Source: Clostridium_AI sp964409685
GTDB taxonomy: Bacteria; Bacillota; Clostridia; Lachnospirales; Lachnospiraceae
Direction of reading: 5' to 3'
Assembly (NCBI GenBank): GCA_964409685.1
Contig: CAYPEJ010000014.1
Coordinates: forward strand, 1-64,000
Length of the DNA stretch: 64,000 nt
Shown here: positions 50,218 through 59,891 of the stretch, piece after piece
How the letters are laid out: the number at the start of each line of letters is the position of its first letter
How positions within the stretch are numbered: the first letter of the stretch is position 1
Position numbers and translations under genes: made by a program
Notes under the pieces: generated by a model
What the model was told of the DNA's origin: nothing
What the model saw: only the letters and a program-made list of their open reading frames with translations
Database searches by the model: none

Positions 50218-51678
50218 ATGCTAGAACGGTTAATAGAAAGAGTATCTCTTTTGGAGGAAAAGTCAGATTTAGAACAAAATTTAAAACACTTTGTTACTGT
50301 GTGGATGTTAAAAGAATTGGGTTATGAGGAGTTATTGTTTGATTTTGAACATCCCTTATGTAGAGATTCAAAAAATAATAAGCACGCAGATATTTTTATT
50401 CCAGTAGAGCCTGGAAAAGCGATGTTTGTGGAAACAAAGAAATATTCAAAAGATTTAGATGAAGAGGATATTATTCAACTCGCAGAGTATATAACACTTT
50501 CTCATGAAATTGCATGGGGAATTTTAACTAATGGAAGACAGATTTTTTTGCTAAATAATAGTATAGATATATATGGCAAGGAACAAAAGAATGTATTAGA
50601 TAAGTTAGTTTTGCGTGTAGAATACAATCCAAGTACTGGTCGATTTAAAAATGGAGATTATATAAAATATTTCTCAAAGGAAAATGTTTATGATACACAT
50701 GTGACTAATTATTTTAAAGCTGTAGCACAATTTTTAGCAAAGCATTCTTTATCTAAAGCTAGTGAAGAAAAATATCAAAACACACTTTGGCAATTTTTCG
50801 ATTATTATATATCAAAAGGTAATAAATATATAATATATGGGGCACGGGAATACGCACCATTGGAAGAAATAAAAGATAGAGATTTTATAGAATTTTTGAA
50901 AAATTTCAAATCTACAACGAGAAAAGCCTCGGGAAAAGTTCCTTTGGCAAAATGCTCCCACATTTTTACTATGTATGATATTATGGAGAAAAATGGTTTT
51001 ATTTCTATTAATACAATGAAAGATGTTAGAAATAGAGCAAAGGTTGAAGTAGAATATGATGAAAGTAATTGGGAGGATGATCCAAAAAAGATATTAACAA
51101 CAAAGAATATTGAAATTATCATGAACAAATTAAGGAATAAGCCATATAAGATTGTTATTTTCACATTAGCTGCATACTATGGATTTAGCAGAGATAAGAT
51201 CACCAAGTTTTTGGCGGAACCTTGGTCAGTTGTAAATTTTGACAAACATATATTTATGTTAGATGCTAAAAAGTATCCTTTAGTTAGTGTAATGGAAAAT
51301 AATCTCATGCTTATGAGAGAAAACTATAAAAGAAGAGGAATAAAGAAACCATCTTCAATATATGTGTTTAAAAAAAATGGAGTATATACAAGTGTTGGTA
51401 CAGATACAATAAATGCTGTTTTTGATGAAATAAAGAAGTATAATGAACAAGGCGTTAATTGGAGATTATTTAATCCACAGAACACAAGAGGTGCAGCTAT
51501 ATACAATATGTTATGTGCAGGATGTTCAATAGAAGAAATAGCATATATAACTGATTCAACTCTTGTTCAATTGGAAAAATACTTACCAGATGATATTGTG
51601 GATAAAAATGGAGAAAAAGAGTGGAAAAGCAAAAACGGTGGTAGGGACAAGCATCCGTTTAAGGAAATATTTGATTAG
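50218..51678 (+). CDS. PD-(D/E)XK nuclease fused to a degenerate tyrosine recombinase
   Basis: 486 residues, ATG 50218 after TGGAGGA. Residues 1-135 resemble the N-terminal domain of type I restriction R subunits: HADIFIPVEPGKAMFVETKK holds Asp (~58) and the E-x-K pair (~74). Residues ~160-260 look like a core-binding SAM domain (VAQFLAKHSLSKASEEKYQN). Residues ~290-470 follow a tyrosine-recombinase catalytic fold: Arg in GFSRDKI (~322), PQNTRGAAIYNML (~420, His of H-x-x-R lost), Tyr in LVQLEKYL (~452). The second catalytic His is also absent. Monocistronic. A recombinase-guided nuclease or a defence protein are possible; neither is known to me. Confidence 0.75.
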   Translation: MLERLIERVSLLEEKSDLEQNLKHFVTVWMLKELGYEELLFDFEHPLCRDSKNNKHADIFIPVEPGKAMFVETKKYSKDLDEEDIIQLAEYITLSHEIAWGILTNGRQIFLLNNSIDIYGKEQKNVLDKLVLRVEYNPSTGRFKNGDYIKYFSKENVYDTHVTNYFKAVAQFLAKHSLSKASEEKYQNTLWQFFDYYISKGNKYIIYGAREYAPLEEIKDRDFIEFLKNFKSTTRKASGKVPLAKCSHIFTMYDIMEKNGFISINTMKDVRNRAKVEVEYDESNWEDDPKKILTTKNIEIIMNKLRNKPYKIVIFTLAAYYGFSRDKITKFLAEPWSVVNFDKHIFMLDAKKYPLVSVMENNLMLMRENYKRRGIKKPSSIYVFKKNGVYTSVGTDTINAVFDEIKKYNEQGVNWRLFNPQNTRGAAIYNMLCAGCSIEEIAYITDSTLVQLEKYLPDDIVDKNGEKEWKSKNGGRDKHPFKEIFD

Positions 51679-51743
51679 AAATTAAATCCCCGAATCCCTC
51701 CCAAAACAGTACATTTCATGGTAAAAGAAGGAGTTTGATAACT

Positions 51744-52208
51744 ATGATAAAAATACTTTTCATCTGCCACGGCAACATCTGCCGTTCCCCAATGGCAGAA
51801 TACGTAATGAAAGACCTTGTCCGCAAGCAAGGCTATGAAAAACAATTTCTAATCGAATCTCGCGCAACCAGTCGAGAAGAGATCGGAAACCACATCCACC
51901 CAGGAACTCGTAAGAAAATGCATGAAGTTGGAATCCCTACAGACAACCGAACAGCAACACAGATGACCAAATCCGACTACAACAAATACGATTTCCTAAT
52001 CGGCATGGATAGCTGGAACCACCGCAACATCCTAAGAATCATTGGACAAGACCCTGAAAATAAAGTCCATTTGCTTCTAGAGTACGCCAACCGCACAGGA
52101 GACATCGCCGATCCATGGTACACAGGAAACTTCGATGCCACCTACAACGATGTACTTGCAGGATGTAACGGATTACTACAATTCATCCAAGACCAAGGTC
52201 TATTATAA
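51744..52208 (+). CDS. low-molecular-weight protein-tyrosine phosphatase
   Basis: 154 residues from ATG 51744 (AAGGAG upstream). The P-loop C-x5-R is FICHGNICRSPMAE at residue 8-14, and the catalytic Asp is in DIADPWYTGNFDATYND near residue 125. Complete copy of the gene truncated at 42181. It may dephosphorylate Tyr or Arg-phosphate on proteins. Confidence 0.92.
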   Translation: MIKILFICHGNICRSPMAEYVMKDLVRKQGYEKQFLIESRATSREEIGNHIHPGTRKKMHEVGIPTDNRTATQMTKSDYNKYDFLIGMDSWNHRNILRIIGQDPENKVHLLLEYANRTGDIADPWYTGNFDATYNDVLAGCNGLLQFIQDQGLL

Positions 52209-52981
52209 ATATTAAAAAATAGACCACCAAACCAACCAAGTCTCTCACTCCACGTTCCGTAGGTTGAATCCTTATCTCGTCAATGCTATCCTCTTAAATG
52301 AAAGGACGGTGCATAACTATGAATCAATACGTTACAAGTACCACAATCAAAACATTAAGAGAAAAGCAACACATGACTCAAAGTGATTTAGCTAACCGAA
52401 TTGGAGTGAGTGACAAAACCATTTCCAAATGGGAAACTGCAAAAGGACTTCCCGACATTTCACTAATTGAACCACTAGCCAAAGCACTCAGCATCTCAGT
52501 TTACGAACTAATCTCAGGTGACTATATCAACAATCAAAATAAATCAGCAAACATGATAAAATCTAAACTCTATGTATGTCCAATCTGCGGAAACATCATG
52601 CACTCCATGGGAGAAGTCATGCTCAGTTGCTGTGGCATTCATTTACCAATATTAGAAATGGAAGAACCAAGCGATGACCATGTTATAAACATAGAGAGAA
52701 TCGAAAACGACTATTATGTATCCATCTCTCATGAGATGACAAAAGAACATTTTATTTCTTTCATTGCCTACGCAACTACAGATAAATTTGAACTAGTAAA
52801 GCTTTATCCAGAAACAAATGCAGAAGTACGTTTTCAGATAAAAGGTCATGGAGTTATCTATTACTATTGTAATAAGCATGGATTATTTGGAAAGCAAGTA
52901 TAATCATAGAATGAGTTGAAATATAAATGAGTTGTAATAAATGATATTCCAATCATTGCTTCGAATAAAATTGAAAATATA
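51810..52981 (+). repeat. 1.17-kb direct repeat, copy 2
   Basis: Counterpart of 42181-43352. Recombination between the copies would delete about 9.6 kb including the riboswitch operon and the nuclease-recombinase gene. Confidence 0.92.
52319..52903 (+). CDS. XRE regulator with C-terminal zinc-ribbon domain, copy 2
   Basis: 194 residues, essentially identical to 42690-43274 (ends GKQV). It follows the intact phosphatase gene by 110 bases, so this is likely the original gene order. Confidence 0.85.
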   Translation: MNQYVTSTTIKTLREKQHMTQSDLANRIGVSDKTISKWETAKGLPDISLIEPLAKALSISVYELISGDYINNQNKSANMIKSKLYVCPICGNIMHSMGEVMLSCCGIHLPILEMEEPSDDHVINIERIENDYYVSISHEMTKEHFISFIAYATTDKFELVKLYPETNAEVRFQIKGHGVIYYYCNKHGLFGKQV

Positions 52982-52987
52982 GAAATG

Positions 52988-53022
52988 GAGACCTCTGTGG
53001 AGAAATTTACAGAGGTTTCTTG
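52988..53022 (+). terminator. intrinsic terminator
   Basis: GAGACCTCTGT pairs with ACAGAGGTTTC, then TTGATATTTT. Confidence 0.7.
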
Positions 53023-53135
53023 ATATTTTAAACAGCCTTGTGATTCCAGGGCTTGTTTTATACGTTCATATTATTTAAAATAAAATAGCAGATAGTAAAT
53101 CAAATCAATAAAAAAGAAAATAGAGGTGCAAAGAA

Positions 53136-53693
53136 ATGAGCTTACTAGATAAAATTTCAGCATATTGCCCTGTGAATGAACAGGAAGAACGAGACAAAGA
53201 AGTGATGATTCAGTTCATTAAAGAACATACGAATTATTTAGATAGAGAGAATCAAATAGGCCATTTCAGCGCCTCTGTTTGGACGGTAAATAAAGAACGT
53301 ACCAAAGTGCTAATGGTTTATCACAACATATATGATTCTTGGACGTGGGCAGGTGGACATGCAGATGGAGTAGAAGATTTAAGTGAAGTAGCATTACGAG
53401 AACTAAAAGAAGAAACAGGCGTTAAGAATGCACACTTAGTCAGTGATGATATTTTTAGTCTTGAGATTCTAACTGTAGATGGTCATGTGAAAAAGGGCGT
53501 TTATGTACCAAGTCACTTACACTTGAATGTAACATACTTAGCAGAAGCTGACGAGAATCAGGAGTTAGTTGTGAAAGAAGATGAAAATCAAGGTGTAAGA
53601 TGGTGTACATTTGAAGAAGCAGTTACACTTCCAACAGAGCCTTGGATGGTGAAAAATGTATATCAGAAATTAATCTCAAATTTAGAGAAATAA
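53136..53693 (+). CDS. Nudix hydrolase
   Basis: 185 residues, GAGGTG upstream. The Nudix box GGHADGVEDLSEVALRELKE ETG (residues ~74-96) matches G-x5-E-x7-R-E-U-x-E-E-x-G-U. The substrate is not predictable from the box. It is the first of three closely spaced genes with two GNAT acetyltransferases. Confidence 0.9.
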   Translation: MSLLDKISAYCPVNEQEERDKEVMIQFIKEHTNYLDRENQIGHFSASVWTVNKERTKVLMVYHNIYDSWTWAGGHADGVEDLSEVALRELKEETGVKNAHLVSDDIFSLEILTVDGHVKKGVYVPSHLHLNVTYLAEADENQELVVKEDENQGVRWCTFEEAVTLPTEPWMVKNVYQKLISNLEK

Positions 53694-53714
53694 AGTACAA
53701 GAAAGGAGTAACAC

Positions 53715-54164
53715 GTGGAATTATTATTCAAGAAAATGGAATCAAACGATATAGGGAATTGTGCATATGAATTAATAAAAGCATTTAAAGAAGAACCATG
53801 GAATGAAGAATGGACTTATCAGCAGGCATATGAGCGAATTGATGAGATTATGAGTGCAAGAGTTTCTAGAGGTTATGTCATATATGACGGAGATGTAGTG
53901 GTATCCATGCTTTGTGGGCGTATTATGACCTATATGGGATTTAAGGAGTTATGGATTGATGAATTTAGCGTAAACCCTGATTACCAAAGACAAGGCATTG
54001 GAACGAAAATGTTAGACTTTGTACGTGAAGAAATGAAAAAAGAAAAGGATAAGATATCTTGCTTAGTGTTGATTACGGAAAGAGGATATCCAAGTGTGAA
54101 GTTTTACGAAGCAAATGGATTTAGGATGGACGAGAAACCAGTATTTATGGCAGCAAACGTGTAA
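53715..54164 (+). CDS. GNAT acetyltransferase
   Basis: 149 residues from GTG 53715 (AAGGAG upstream). Acetyl-CoA loop YQRQGIGTKML near residue 93 (Q/R-x-x-G-x-G), preceded by LWIDEFSVNPD. The N-terminus (AFKEEPWNEEWTYQQAYERI) is reminiscent of AAC(6')-type enzymes, but resistance cannot be claimed. Substrate unknown. Confidence 0.85.
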   Translation: MELLFKKMESNDIGNCAYELIKAFKEEPWNEEWTYQQAYERIDEIMSARVSRGYVIYDGDVVVSMLCGRIMTYMGFKELWIDEFSVNPDYQRQGIGTKMLDFVREEMKKEKDKISCLVLITERGYPSVKFYEANGFRMDEKPVFMAANV

Positions 54165-54186
54165 AAGTGAGTGGGAGGAAAAGAAT

Positions 54187-54954
54187 ATGAAACGTTTATT
54201 GGATACAAAGAAATCAGAAACTTTATTCCAAGGATGCGAAGATACCTTGATATGGTCATGTTTACAAAATGTAATGGGTGAGATATACGTGGATGATGTA
54301 GAACATCCAAAGTCAGCCATGGCATTGCTGGGCGATTTTGCATTCTATGTAGGAGAGCCTAACGAAGCTCTTGTAAAATTTAAACCAGAATCTTATAAAA
54401 AGGAAGGCATTCTTATGGTTCCACAAAATGAAAAATGGGAACAAGTAATAGAATCTTGTTACAAAGAAAATGCAGAAAAGTTTAATCGCTATGCAATCAA
54501 GAAAGAACCAGATGTATTCGACACAGAAAAACTACAACAAGTAGTTGCTACATTACCAGAGGAATACGAGCTCAAATTAATGGACGAAGAACTTTATCAA
54601 CGAAGTAAAGACATTCCTTGGTGCTGTGATTGGGTATCTCAATATCCTACCTATGAAATGTATCAAAAATTAGGATTAGGTGTAGTTATATTAAAAGACG
54701 ATGAAATCGTATCAGGTGCTTCCTCTTATACAAGTTACAAAGGCGGCATTGAAATTGAGATTGACACGAAAGAAGAATATCGTAGAAAAGGTCTTGCTTA
54801 TGTATGTGGTGCAAAACTTATTTTAGAGTGTCTGAAACGAAATTTATATCCAAGTTGGGATGCACAGAATCTCTGGTCAGTGGCATTATCTGAAAAGCTC
54901 GGCTATCATTTTAGCCATTCCTACACAACCTACGAAGTGAAGAGATATATTTAA
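54187..54954 (+). CDS. GNAT acetyltransferase (GNAT_acetyltran family)
   Basis: 255 residues from ATG 54187 (GGGAGG upstream); the longer frame overlaps the previous gene. The C-terminal part has EIEIDTKEEYRRKGLAYVCG (acetyl-CoA loop) and LYPSWDAQNLWSVALSEKLG, typical of the PF12746-type group with a variable N-terminal domain. Substrate unknown. Confidence 0.85.
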   Translation: MKRLLDTKKSETLFQGCEDTLIWSCLQNVMGEIYVDDVEHPKSAMALLGDFAFYVGEPNEALVKFKPESYKKEGILMVPQNEKWEQVIESCYKENAEKFNRYAIKKEPDVFDTEKLQQVVATLPEEYELKLMDEELYQRSKDIPWCCDWVSQYPTYEMYQKLGLGVVILKDDEIVSGASSYTSYKGGIEIEIDTKEEYRRKGLAYVCGAKLILECLKRNLYPSWDAQNLWSVALSEKLGYHFSHSYTTYEVKRYI

Positions 54955-55046
54955 AATACGCACTTATTTCAAGTTGAGTTCTTAAAGATATCATGTTATT
55001 ATTAAAATAATAGCATTTTATATTACATAGATTGGAGGTGGCTCAT

Positions 55047-55478
55047 ATGCAACCGAATAGAGAGACGAAAAACTATAACACAAAGATCTGTAGCAGAATC
55101 ATGTGCTTTATGTTAGCGTGTGTTCTACTCTTAACAGGATTTAACTTAGAAGATATCCAAGGAGACGTTCGCTATTCCAGCAATCCATTTACAGCCACAT
55201 CCAATCATCTACTTTCTTCAGCCGATGAAAACACATCAAAAGCTGAAGTTTGTACCCAAGAGATGCTTGGTATTCGGGAATCCGTATTTATAGGAAGTAC
55301 GATAAGGCGTGTGTTAAGCAAGCGGAATACTAAGAATACTCTTAGTCTAATCTTTGCAATCTTATTATTGCAAGTATTGTCTAATACATATTTAACCGTT
55401 GCCAATGTGCATAGTTACCAAACACAGGGTCACAAGGTTATCTTAAACTATATCCACAACCAGGATGGGAAAAAATAA
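55047..55478 (+). CDS. small membrane/secreted hypothetical protein
   Basis: 143 residues from ATG 55047 (GGAGGTGG upstream). A hydrophobic N-terminal segment (MCFMLACVLLLTGFN) acts as signal or anchor and a second hydrophobic stretch lies at ~107-125 (LSLIFAILLLQVLSNTYLTV). No family recognised. Separate transcription unit. Confidence 0.6.
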   Translation: MQPNRETKNYNTKICSRIMCFMLACVLLLTGFNLEDIQGDVRYSSNPFTATSNHLLSSADENTSKAEVCTQEMLGIRESVFIGSTIRRVLSKRNTKNTLSLIFAILLLQVLSNTYLTVANVHSYQTQGHKVILNYIHNQDGKK

Positions 55479-55605
55479 CTTATATTCATATTTTCAAAAT
55501 TTTAGCCTATGAACCCCATAGGTTTATTTGTGTACGTAAAATTTGCGATAAGTAATGTATTTTGAAACAAAATAGTGTATGAAATTGAATATGGAGGAAT
55601 CTAAT

Positions 55606-55749
55606 ATGAATATAGGTTTAATGCTTTTAGTTATTATTGGTGGAGCTATCGGCGTTCTTTCAACTGGTTACATGGTTATTTCATTAGTATGGGTTATCAT
55701 GTATAAAATCTATCGAAAAATAAGATACAATGCGTCATTGTATGATTAA
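55606..55749 (+). CDS. 47-residue membrane peptide
   Basis: ATG behind TATGGAGGA. MNIGLMLLVIIGGAIGVLST starts a long hydrophobic helix, then SLVWVIMYKIYRKIRYNA basic tail. It is 14 bases before the Ca/Na antiporter gene, so it may be a small regulatory subunit of the transporter. Confidence 0.6.
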   Translation: MNIGLMLLVIIGGAIGVLSTGYMVISLVWVIMYKIYRKIRYNASLYD

Positions 55750-55763
55750 GAAATAGAGGAAGG

Positions 55764-56696
55764 ATGAAAGAGATGCAAATGATATGGCAAATGATTTTAC
55801 TAGTATTAGGATTTTTAATGTTAGTAAAAGGAGCTGACTGGTTTGTAGATGGAGCATCAGGGATTGCTAGAAAACTTGGAATTCCCCAACTAGTAGTAGG
55901 GCTTACAATTGTAGCGATGGGAACAAGTGCACCAGAAGCAGCTGTTAGTATTACAGCAGCACTAAAAGATAATGCAAGTATTGCGATTGGAAATGTAGTA
56001 GGAAGTAACATTTTAAATATCCTAATTATACTAGGAATCACAGCAGTAATTACAACTGTAGCAATTCAGAAATCAACCCTATGTATCGAGATACCGTATA
56101 TGATTGCAATTACAATCGTATTAATGATAATGGGGCAGAGTGGAGAAGTTGTTTCTTTTGGAGAAGGCATTATTTTGTGGGTATTATTTATTGTGTACCT
56201 TATTTATCTGTTCTGGCTTGCTAGAAATGGAAAAGAGGAGCAGGAAGAAGAAGAGAGAAATTCCCTTGTACTAATTGCCAGTGCAATCATTGGTGGTATT
56301 ATCGTTGTATTGGGAAGTAATGTTACGGTAGATAGTGCCACAGCCATTGCAAAGATGGTTGGTATGAGTGAACGTTTTATTGGATTAACGATTGTAGCGT
56401 TAGGAACTTCTCTACCTGAACTTGTCACATCTGTAAATGCAGCGAAAAAAGGAAATGCCGATATCGCTATTGGAAATATCGTGGGAAGTAACATTTTTAA
56501 CATCCTATTTGTAATTGGAACTTCTGCATTGATTACACCAGTTGCATACGAACCAAACTTTATGATTGATAGTATCGTAGCTGTGGCAGCAGGTGTTTTA
56601 TTATGGGTTGCAGTATTTAGAAAACGAAAACTTTGCCGTCCTTGGGGTATTGTAATGCTATTAGGGTACTTAGGATATTTCCTATACCTGCTATAA
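55764..56696 (+). CDS. calcium/sodium antiporter, CaCA family
   Basis: 310 residues. Two inverted repeats of five helices carry the alpha motifs GLTIVAMGTSAPEAAVSI and GLTIVALGTSLPELVTSV plus the paired GNVVGSNILNIL and GNIVGSNIFNIL. YrbG-like. It exchanges cytoplasmic Ca2+ (or Na+) across the membrane. The ATG 55764 is close to the ribosome-binding site; 55773 is an alternative start. Confidence 0.92.
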   Translation: MKEMQMIWQMILLVLGFLMLVKGADWFVDGASGIARKLGIPQLVVGLTIVAMGTSAPEAAVSITAALKDNASIAIGNVVGSNILNILIILGITAVITTVAIQKSTLCIEIPYMIAITIVLMIMGQSGEVVSFGEGIILWVLFIVYLIYLFWLARNGKEEQEEEERNSLVLIASAIIGGIIVVLGSNVTVDSATAIAKMVGMSERFIGLTIVALGTSLPELVTSVNAAKKGNADIAIGNIVGSNIFNILFVIGTSALITPVAYEPNFMIDSIVAVAAGVLLWVAVFRKRKLCRPWGIVMLLGYLGYFLYLL

Positions 56697-56720
56697 AAAA
56701 CAAATAGAAAAGGAGAGCAT

Positions 56721-58313
56721 ATGACAACAATAGGTATTCTACTAATCTCATGCGTGATTCTGTTATGTGTGCTTGCAGAGAAATTTTCAGATAAGTTTGG
56801 AATGCCAGCCTTAATACTATTTATGTTTATAGGTATGCTATTCGGGAGTGACGGAATACTGAAGATTCCATTTGATAACTTCACGCTAGCAGAACAGATT
56901 TGTTCTATTGCATTGATTTTCATTATGTATTACGGAGGATTCAATACAAAATGGCAAGCAGCAAAAGAAGTCGCGGTTAAATCTGTTTTGATGTCCACTG
57001 TGGGAGTTGTTCTAACGGCAGTTATTACCGCAGTGTTATGTAGATGTTTTTTACATTTATCCATGATAGAAAGTTTCCTAATAGGAGCAGTATTATCGTC
57101 AACCGATGCAGCCAGTGTATTTGCCATACTTCGTAAGAAAAAATTGAATTTAAGAGATGGAACGGCATCTCTTTTGGAAGTAGAAAGTGGTAGTAATGAT
57201 CCTGTATCGTATATGTTGACTATCATTGCAATCAACTTAATGAATGCAGATAAACACATTAACATCGCAGCCATTATTATTTTACAAATTGCACTAGGTT
57301 TACTTATTGGAGTAATCTTTTCCAAAATATCCATTGTCATTATGACAAAAACAAAACTCATATCCGAAGGATTGGATACGATATTTGTCATTGCCATGGT
57401 ACTATCTTGTTACGGAATTGCAAGTTTAGTAGGTGGCAATGCATACTTAAGTGTTTATATTATGGGGATATTAGTTGGTAATAGTAGAATTAAAAATAAG
57501 CAGACGTTGATTCCATTCTTTGATGGGGTTACCAGTTTGGCGCAGATTCTTATTTTCTTTTTATTAGGACTACTAACATTTCCACATGAAATGCCAGAGA
57601 TAATGCTGATGTCGGTAGCGATAGTCGTATTTCTTACACTTATTGCAAGACCGATTACGGTGTTATTGCTTTTAATTCCTTTAAAATGCAGCATTCGTCA
57701 ATGTGCCTTAATATCATGGGCAGGACTAAGAGGGGCTTCCTCCTCCGTGTTTGCCATTATGGCGGTGGCAAATGGAATTACCATGAAACAGGATTTGTTC
57801 CATATCGTATTTATGGTTTCCTTGTTCTCTGTTTCCATACAGGGAACATTCCTTCCTTGGGTTTCTAAGAAATTAGGAATGGTAGACGAGACAGCCGACG
57901 TTCGTAAGACATTCAATGATTATCAAGAAGAGTCAGCATTTACCTTGATGCGAATGTTTATTCCAAAAGGTCATAACTGGGAAAATAAGATGATTAGGGA
58001 CGTAAATATGCCAACGGGTTCCTTAGCATTAATGATTAAGCGTAAAGATGAAACGATTATTACAAAAGGAGATACCATGATTCTTGCGGGGGATAGTGTA
58101 ATTCTCAATGTGCCATCTTATGAACCAGGAGAGGCAGAGGAATTAGAAGAGAATGTAATTGAGAAGGAAAATCCTTGGTGTGATAAGAGGATCAAAGAAC
58201 TTGAATTGGCATCGGATGAGTTGATAGTAATGATTATTAGAGGTGCGGAAAGTATTATTCCAGATGGGAAGACAAAGATACAGGAAGGGGATGTTGTGGT
58301 GACGTATCGTTAG
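56721..58313 (+). CDS. potassium/proton antiporter, CPA1 (NhaP2/CvrA-like)
   Basis: 530 residues, AAAGGAG upstream. About 12 membrane helices with CPA-type motifs (AVLSSTDAASVFAIL and VESGSNDPVSYML), then cytosolic RCK/TrkA-C-like domain (residues ~395-530, SLALMIKRKDETIITKGDTM). The GSTDAAS and ND motifs carry the ion-binding Asp. Regulated by ligand binding to the C-terminal domain. 24 bases after the Ca antiporter, so probably one operon. Confidence 0.9.
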   Translation: MTTIGILLISCVILLCVLAEKFSDKFGMPALILFMFIGMLFGSDGILKIPFDNFTLAEQICSIALIFIMYYGGFNTKWQAAKEVAVKSVLMSTVGVVLTAVITAVLCRCFLHLSMIESFLIGAVLSSTDAASVFAILRKKKLNLRDGTASLLEVESGSNDPVSYMLTIIAINLMNADKHINIAAIIILQIALGLLIGVIFSKISIVIMTKTKLISEGLDTIFVIAMVLSCYGIASLVGGNAYLSVYIMGILVGNSRIKNKQTLIPFFDGVTSLAQILIFFLLGLLTFPHEMPEIMLMSVAIVVFLTLIARPITVLLLLIPLKCSIRQCALISWAGLRGASSSVFAIMAVANGITMKQDLFHIVFMVSLFSVSIQGTFLPWVSKKLGMVDETADVRKTFNDYQEESAFTLMRMFIPKGHNWENKMIRDVNMPTGSLALMIKRKDETIITKGDTMILAGDSVILNVPSYEPGEAEELEENVIEKENPWCDKRIKELELASDELIVMIIRGAESIIPDGKTKIQEGDVVVTYR

Positions 58314-58376
58314 GGGAATTTAGTAAAGAAATGAATAGGGGAGAGATAAGAACATCTTATTTGGTGTACACAGTAT

Positions 58377-58410
58377 AAAAAGTTCCCAATATTTGCATGG
58401 GAACTTTTTA
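58377..58410. terminator. bidirectional terminator
   Basis: AAAAAGTTCCCA pairs with TGGGAACTTTTT and serves both the antiporter operon and the convergent lipoprotein gene. Confidence 0.85.
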
Positions 58411-58445
58411 TAGTTATAGAGAACAAAATATTATTTGTACATTAT

Positions 58446-59330
58446 CTATTTACTAGATGCATCAATTTCAGCAATAATATGCTTTTGCGCAAAGAGATAT
58501 AAGTTCATAAAGTCAGAAAAAATGGATTGTTGCTCTTTATCTTTATTGTACGCTTCTATTTGAGAATCTAAAAAGCAAAGTTCAGTAAATTCATAAAAAT
58601 TGTAAGCCTTCTCTTTTTCATCATATTTTAGTTCAACTTGATATACGCTATGATCGGCAGTGTACACATAAAGAATATAGGAGGTGCTAATTTCATCGAA
58701 GTCTAGTAATTGTACCTTAGTTGCCTGCGTGGATTCATGAAAGATAGCATAATCGTATTGTGGTTTGCTGTCAGAGTAATCAAAATATCGATACCAAATT
58801 AATTGTGTTATCTCTTGCAACTTAGCCTCTTTTTCATCAAAATTTGAAAACTTAATATTTTCTTTTGCTTCTACAAAGAAGTCACCAGAACAAAGGAAAG
58901 GTAAGTCTTCTTGAAGTGTGATTTCTTCCAATTTACTATTATTTGGTTCATGGGATAATGATAAATCATAATTCAATTTAAATAAAGTGTTCTTATATAT
59001 GTCCCCCTCTTCGTTTACATCTAGTGTCACTAAAAAATAATTCTGTGGTGCTGAATAAATATTAAATTTTATTTTTTCACCTTCATGAATTGTTTCACTG
59101 TCATTAGCATTCATATTATATTTGCGATAATACTCGCTGTAGAAATTACTTACCGTTTGTATAATAAAATCATTGGAAATACTTTGTGTTGTATCAGTAG
59201 TTGATATTGGGTCAGCAGTAGAGGTATTTGAATTATGTAAAGTGGCTGTGTTTGTACGATTTCCACAGGAAGATAGAAGAAATAAAAGTAAGGTGGATAT
59301 TGTACATATGGATAATTTAAATTTAGACAT
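58446..59330 (-). CDS. lipoprotein of unknown function
   Basis: 294 residues. Signal peptide ending in lipobox LLSSCG (Cys at ~22), then a Ser/Thr linker and a domain with several aromatic beta strands (YFLVTLDVNEEGDIYKNTLF). No known family recognised. Outer-face membrane anchor. Monocistronic. Confidence 0.75.
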   Translation of the reverse strand: MSKFKLSICTISTLLLFLLSSCGNRTNTATLHNSNTSTADPISTTDTTQSISNDFIIQTVSNFYSEYYRKYNMNANDSETIHEGEKIKFNIYSAPQNYFLVTLDVNEEGDIYKNTLFKLNYDLSLSHEPNNSKLEEITLQEDLPFLCSGDFFVEAKENIKFSNFDEKEAKLQEITQLIWYRYFDYSDSKPQYDYAIFHESTQATKVQLLDFDEISTSYILYVYTADHSVYQVELKYDEKEKAYNFYEFTELCFLDSQIEAYNKDKEQQSIFSDFMNLYLFAQKHIIAEIDASSK

Positions 59331-59891
59331 TCTAATTTGTCCTTTCTATGAGTTTTCATATTGGATTATGTAAAAGAATAGTTAGCTCCATATTCAAATG
59401 AATATGAAGAAGCAATATTGCTCTTTATACAAAGAACTTTATATATTCAATGAAAATTTGTCAATCGTAATCTTTATAAAAAATATAGATGAATTAAGCA
59501 CACAAAAGGAGCAGTTTTTTACTGTGTGAAAATAAGTGATGATGGAAACACTTAGTGCATATGCAAATATAAATAAAAAGAAAAAGATAAATAGAAAGTT
59601 AAATAATTTACAAATATAAGAGATGAAAGAATGGAAAAAGTTTGTGTAAAAATAAAAAGTGAGAAAAAAGAATGGGAAAGTATTTACATAAAAATGAAAA
59701 AGTGGTAAAGTAGTAAAATTAGCATTAAGATTTACTGAATGAATTGTAAGCGACTGACACAATGACATTGAAAAGAAACTCATAGTACATAGAAAAGCAC
59801 GGAAAGTAAATTGCATTGTTTCATAAAGTGGGGAATTATGTTGTTGTTTTTTACACAAATATAATAAGGTGAGGAAGTTGAATACAAAAGT
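59331..59891. other. AT-rich stretch without recognisable gene
   Basis: 560 bases, strongly purine-rich (runs of AAAAAG, GAAAAA). A 139-codon minus-strand frame here is low-complexity Phe/Leu sequence and is an artefact of the A-rich plus strand. No convincing promoter, RNA structure or repeat was seen, apart from presumably the Abi promoter just before 59892. Confidence 0.5.

Noticed and set aside
53715..54164. Aminoglycoside 6'-acetyltransferase resistance gene
   Set aside because: The N-terminus is only loosely similar to AAC(6') enzymes; the motifs support a GNAT fold but not a substrate.
59439..59858. 139-codon minus-strand frame
   Set aside because: Low-complexity Phe/Leu/Tyr sequence from an A-rich plus strand, with no start context.
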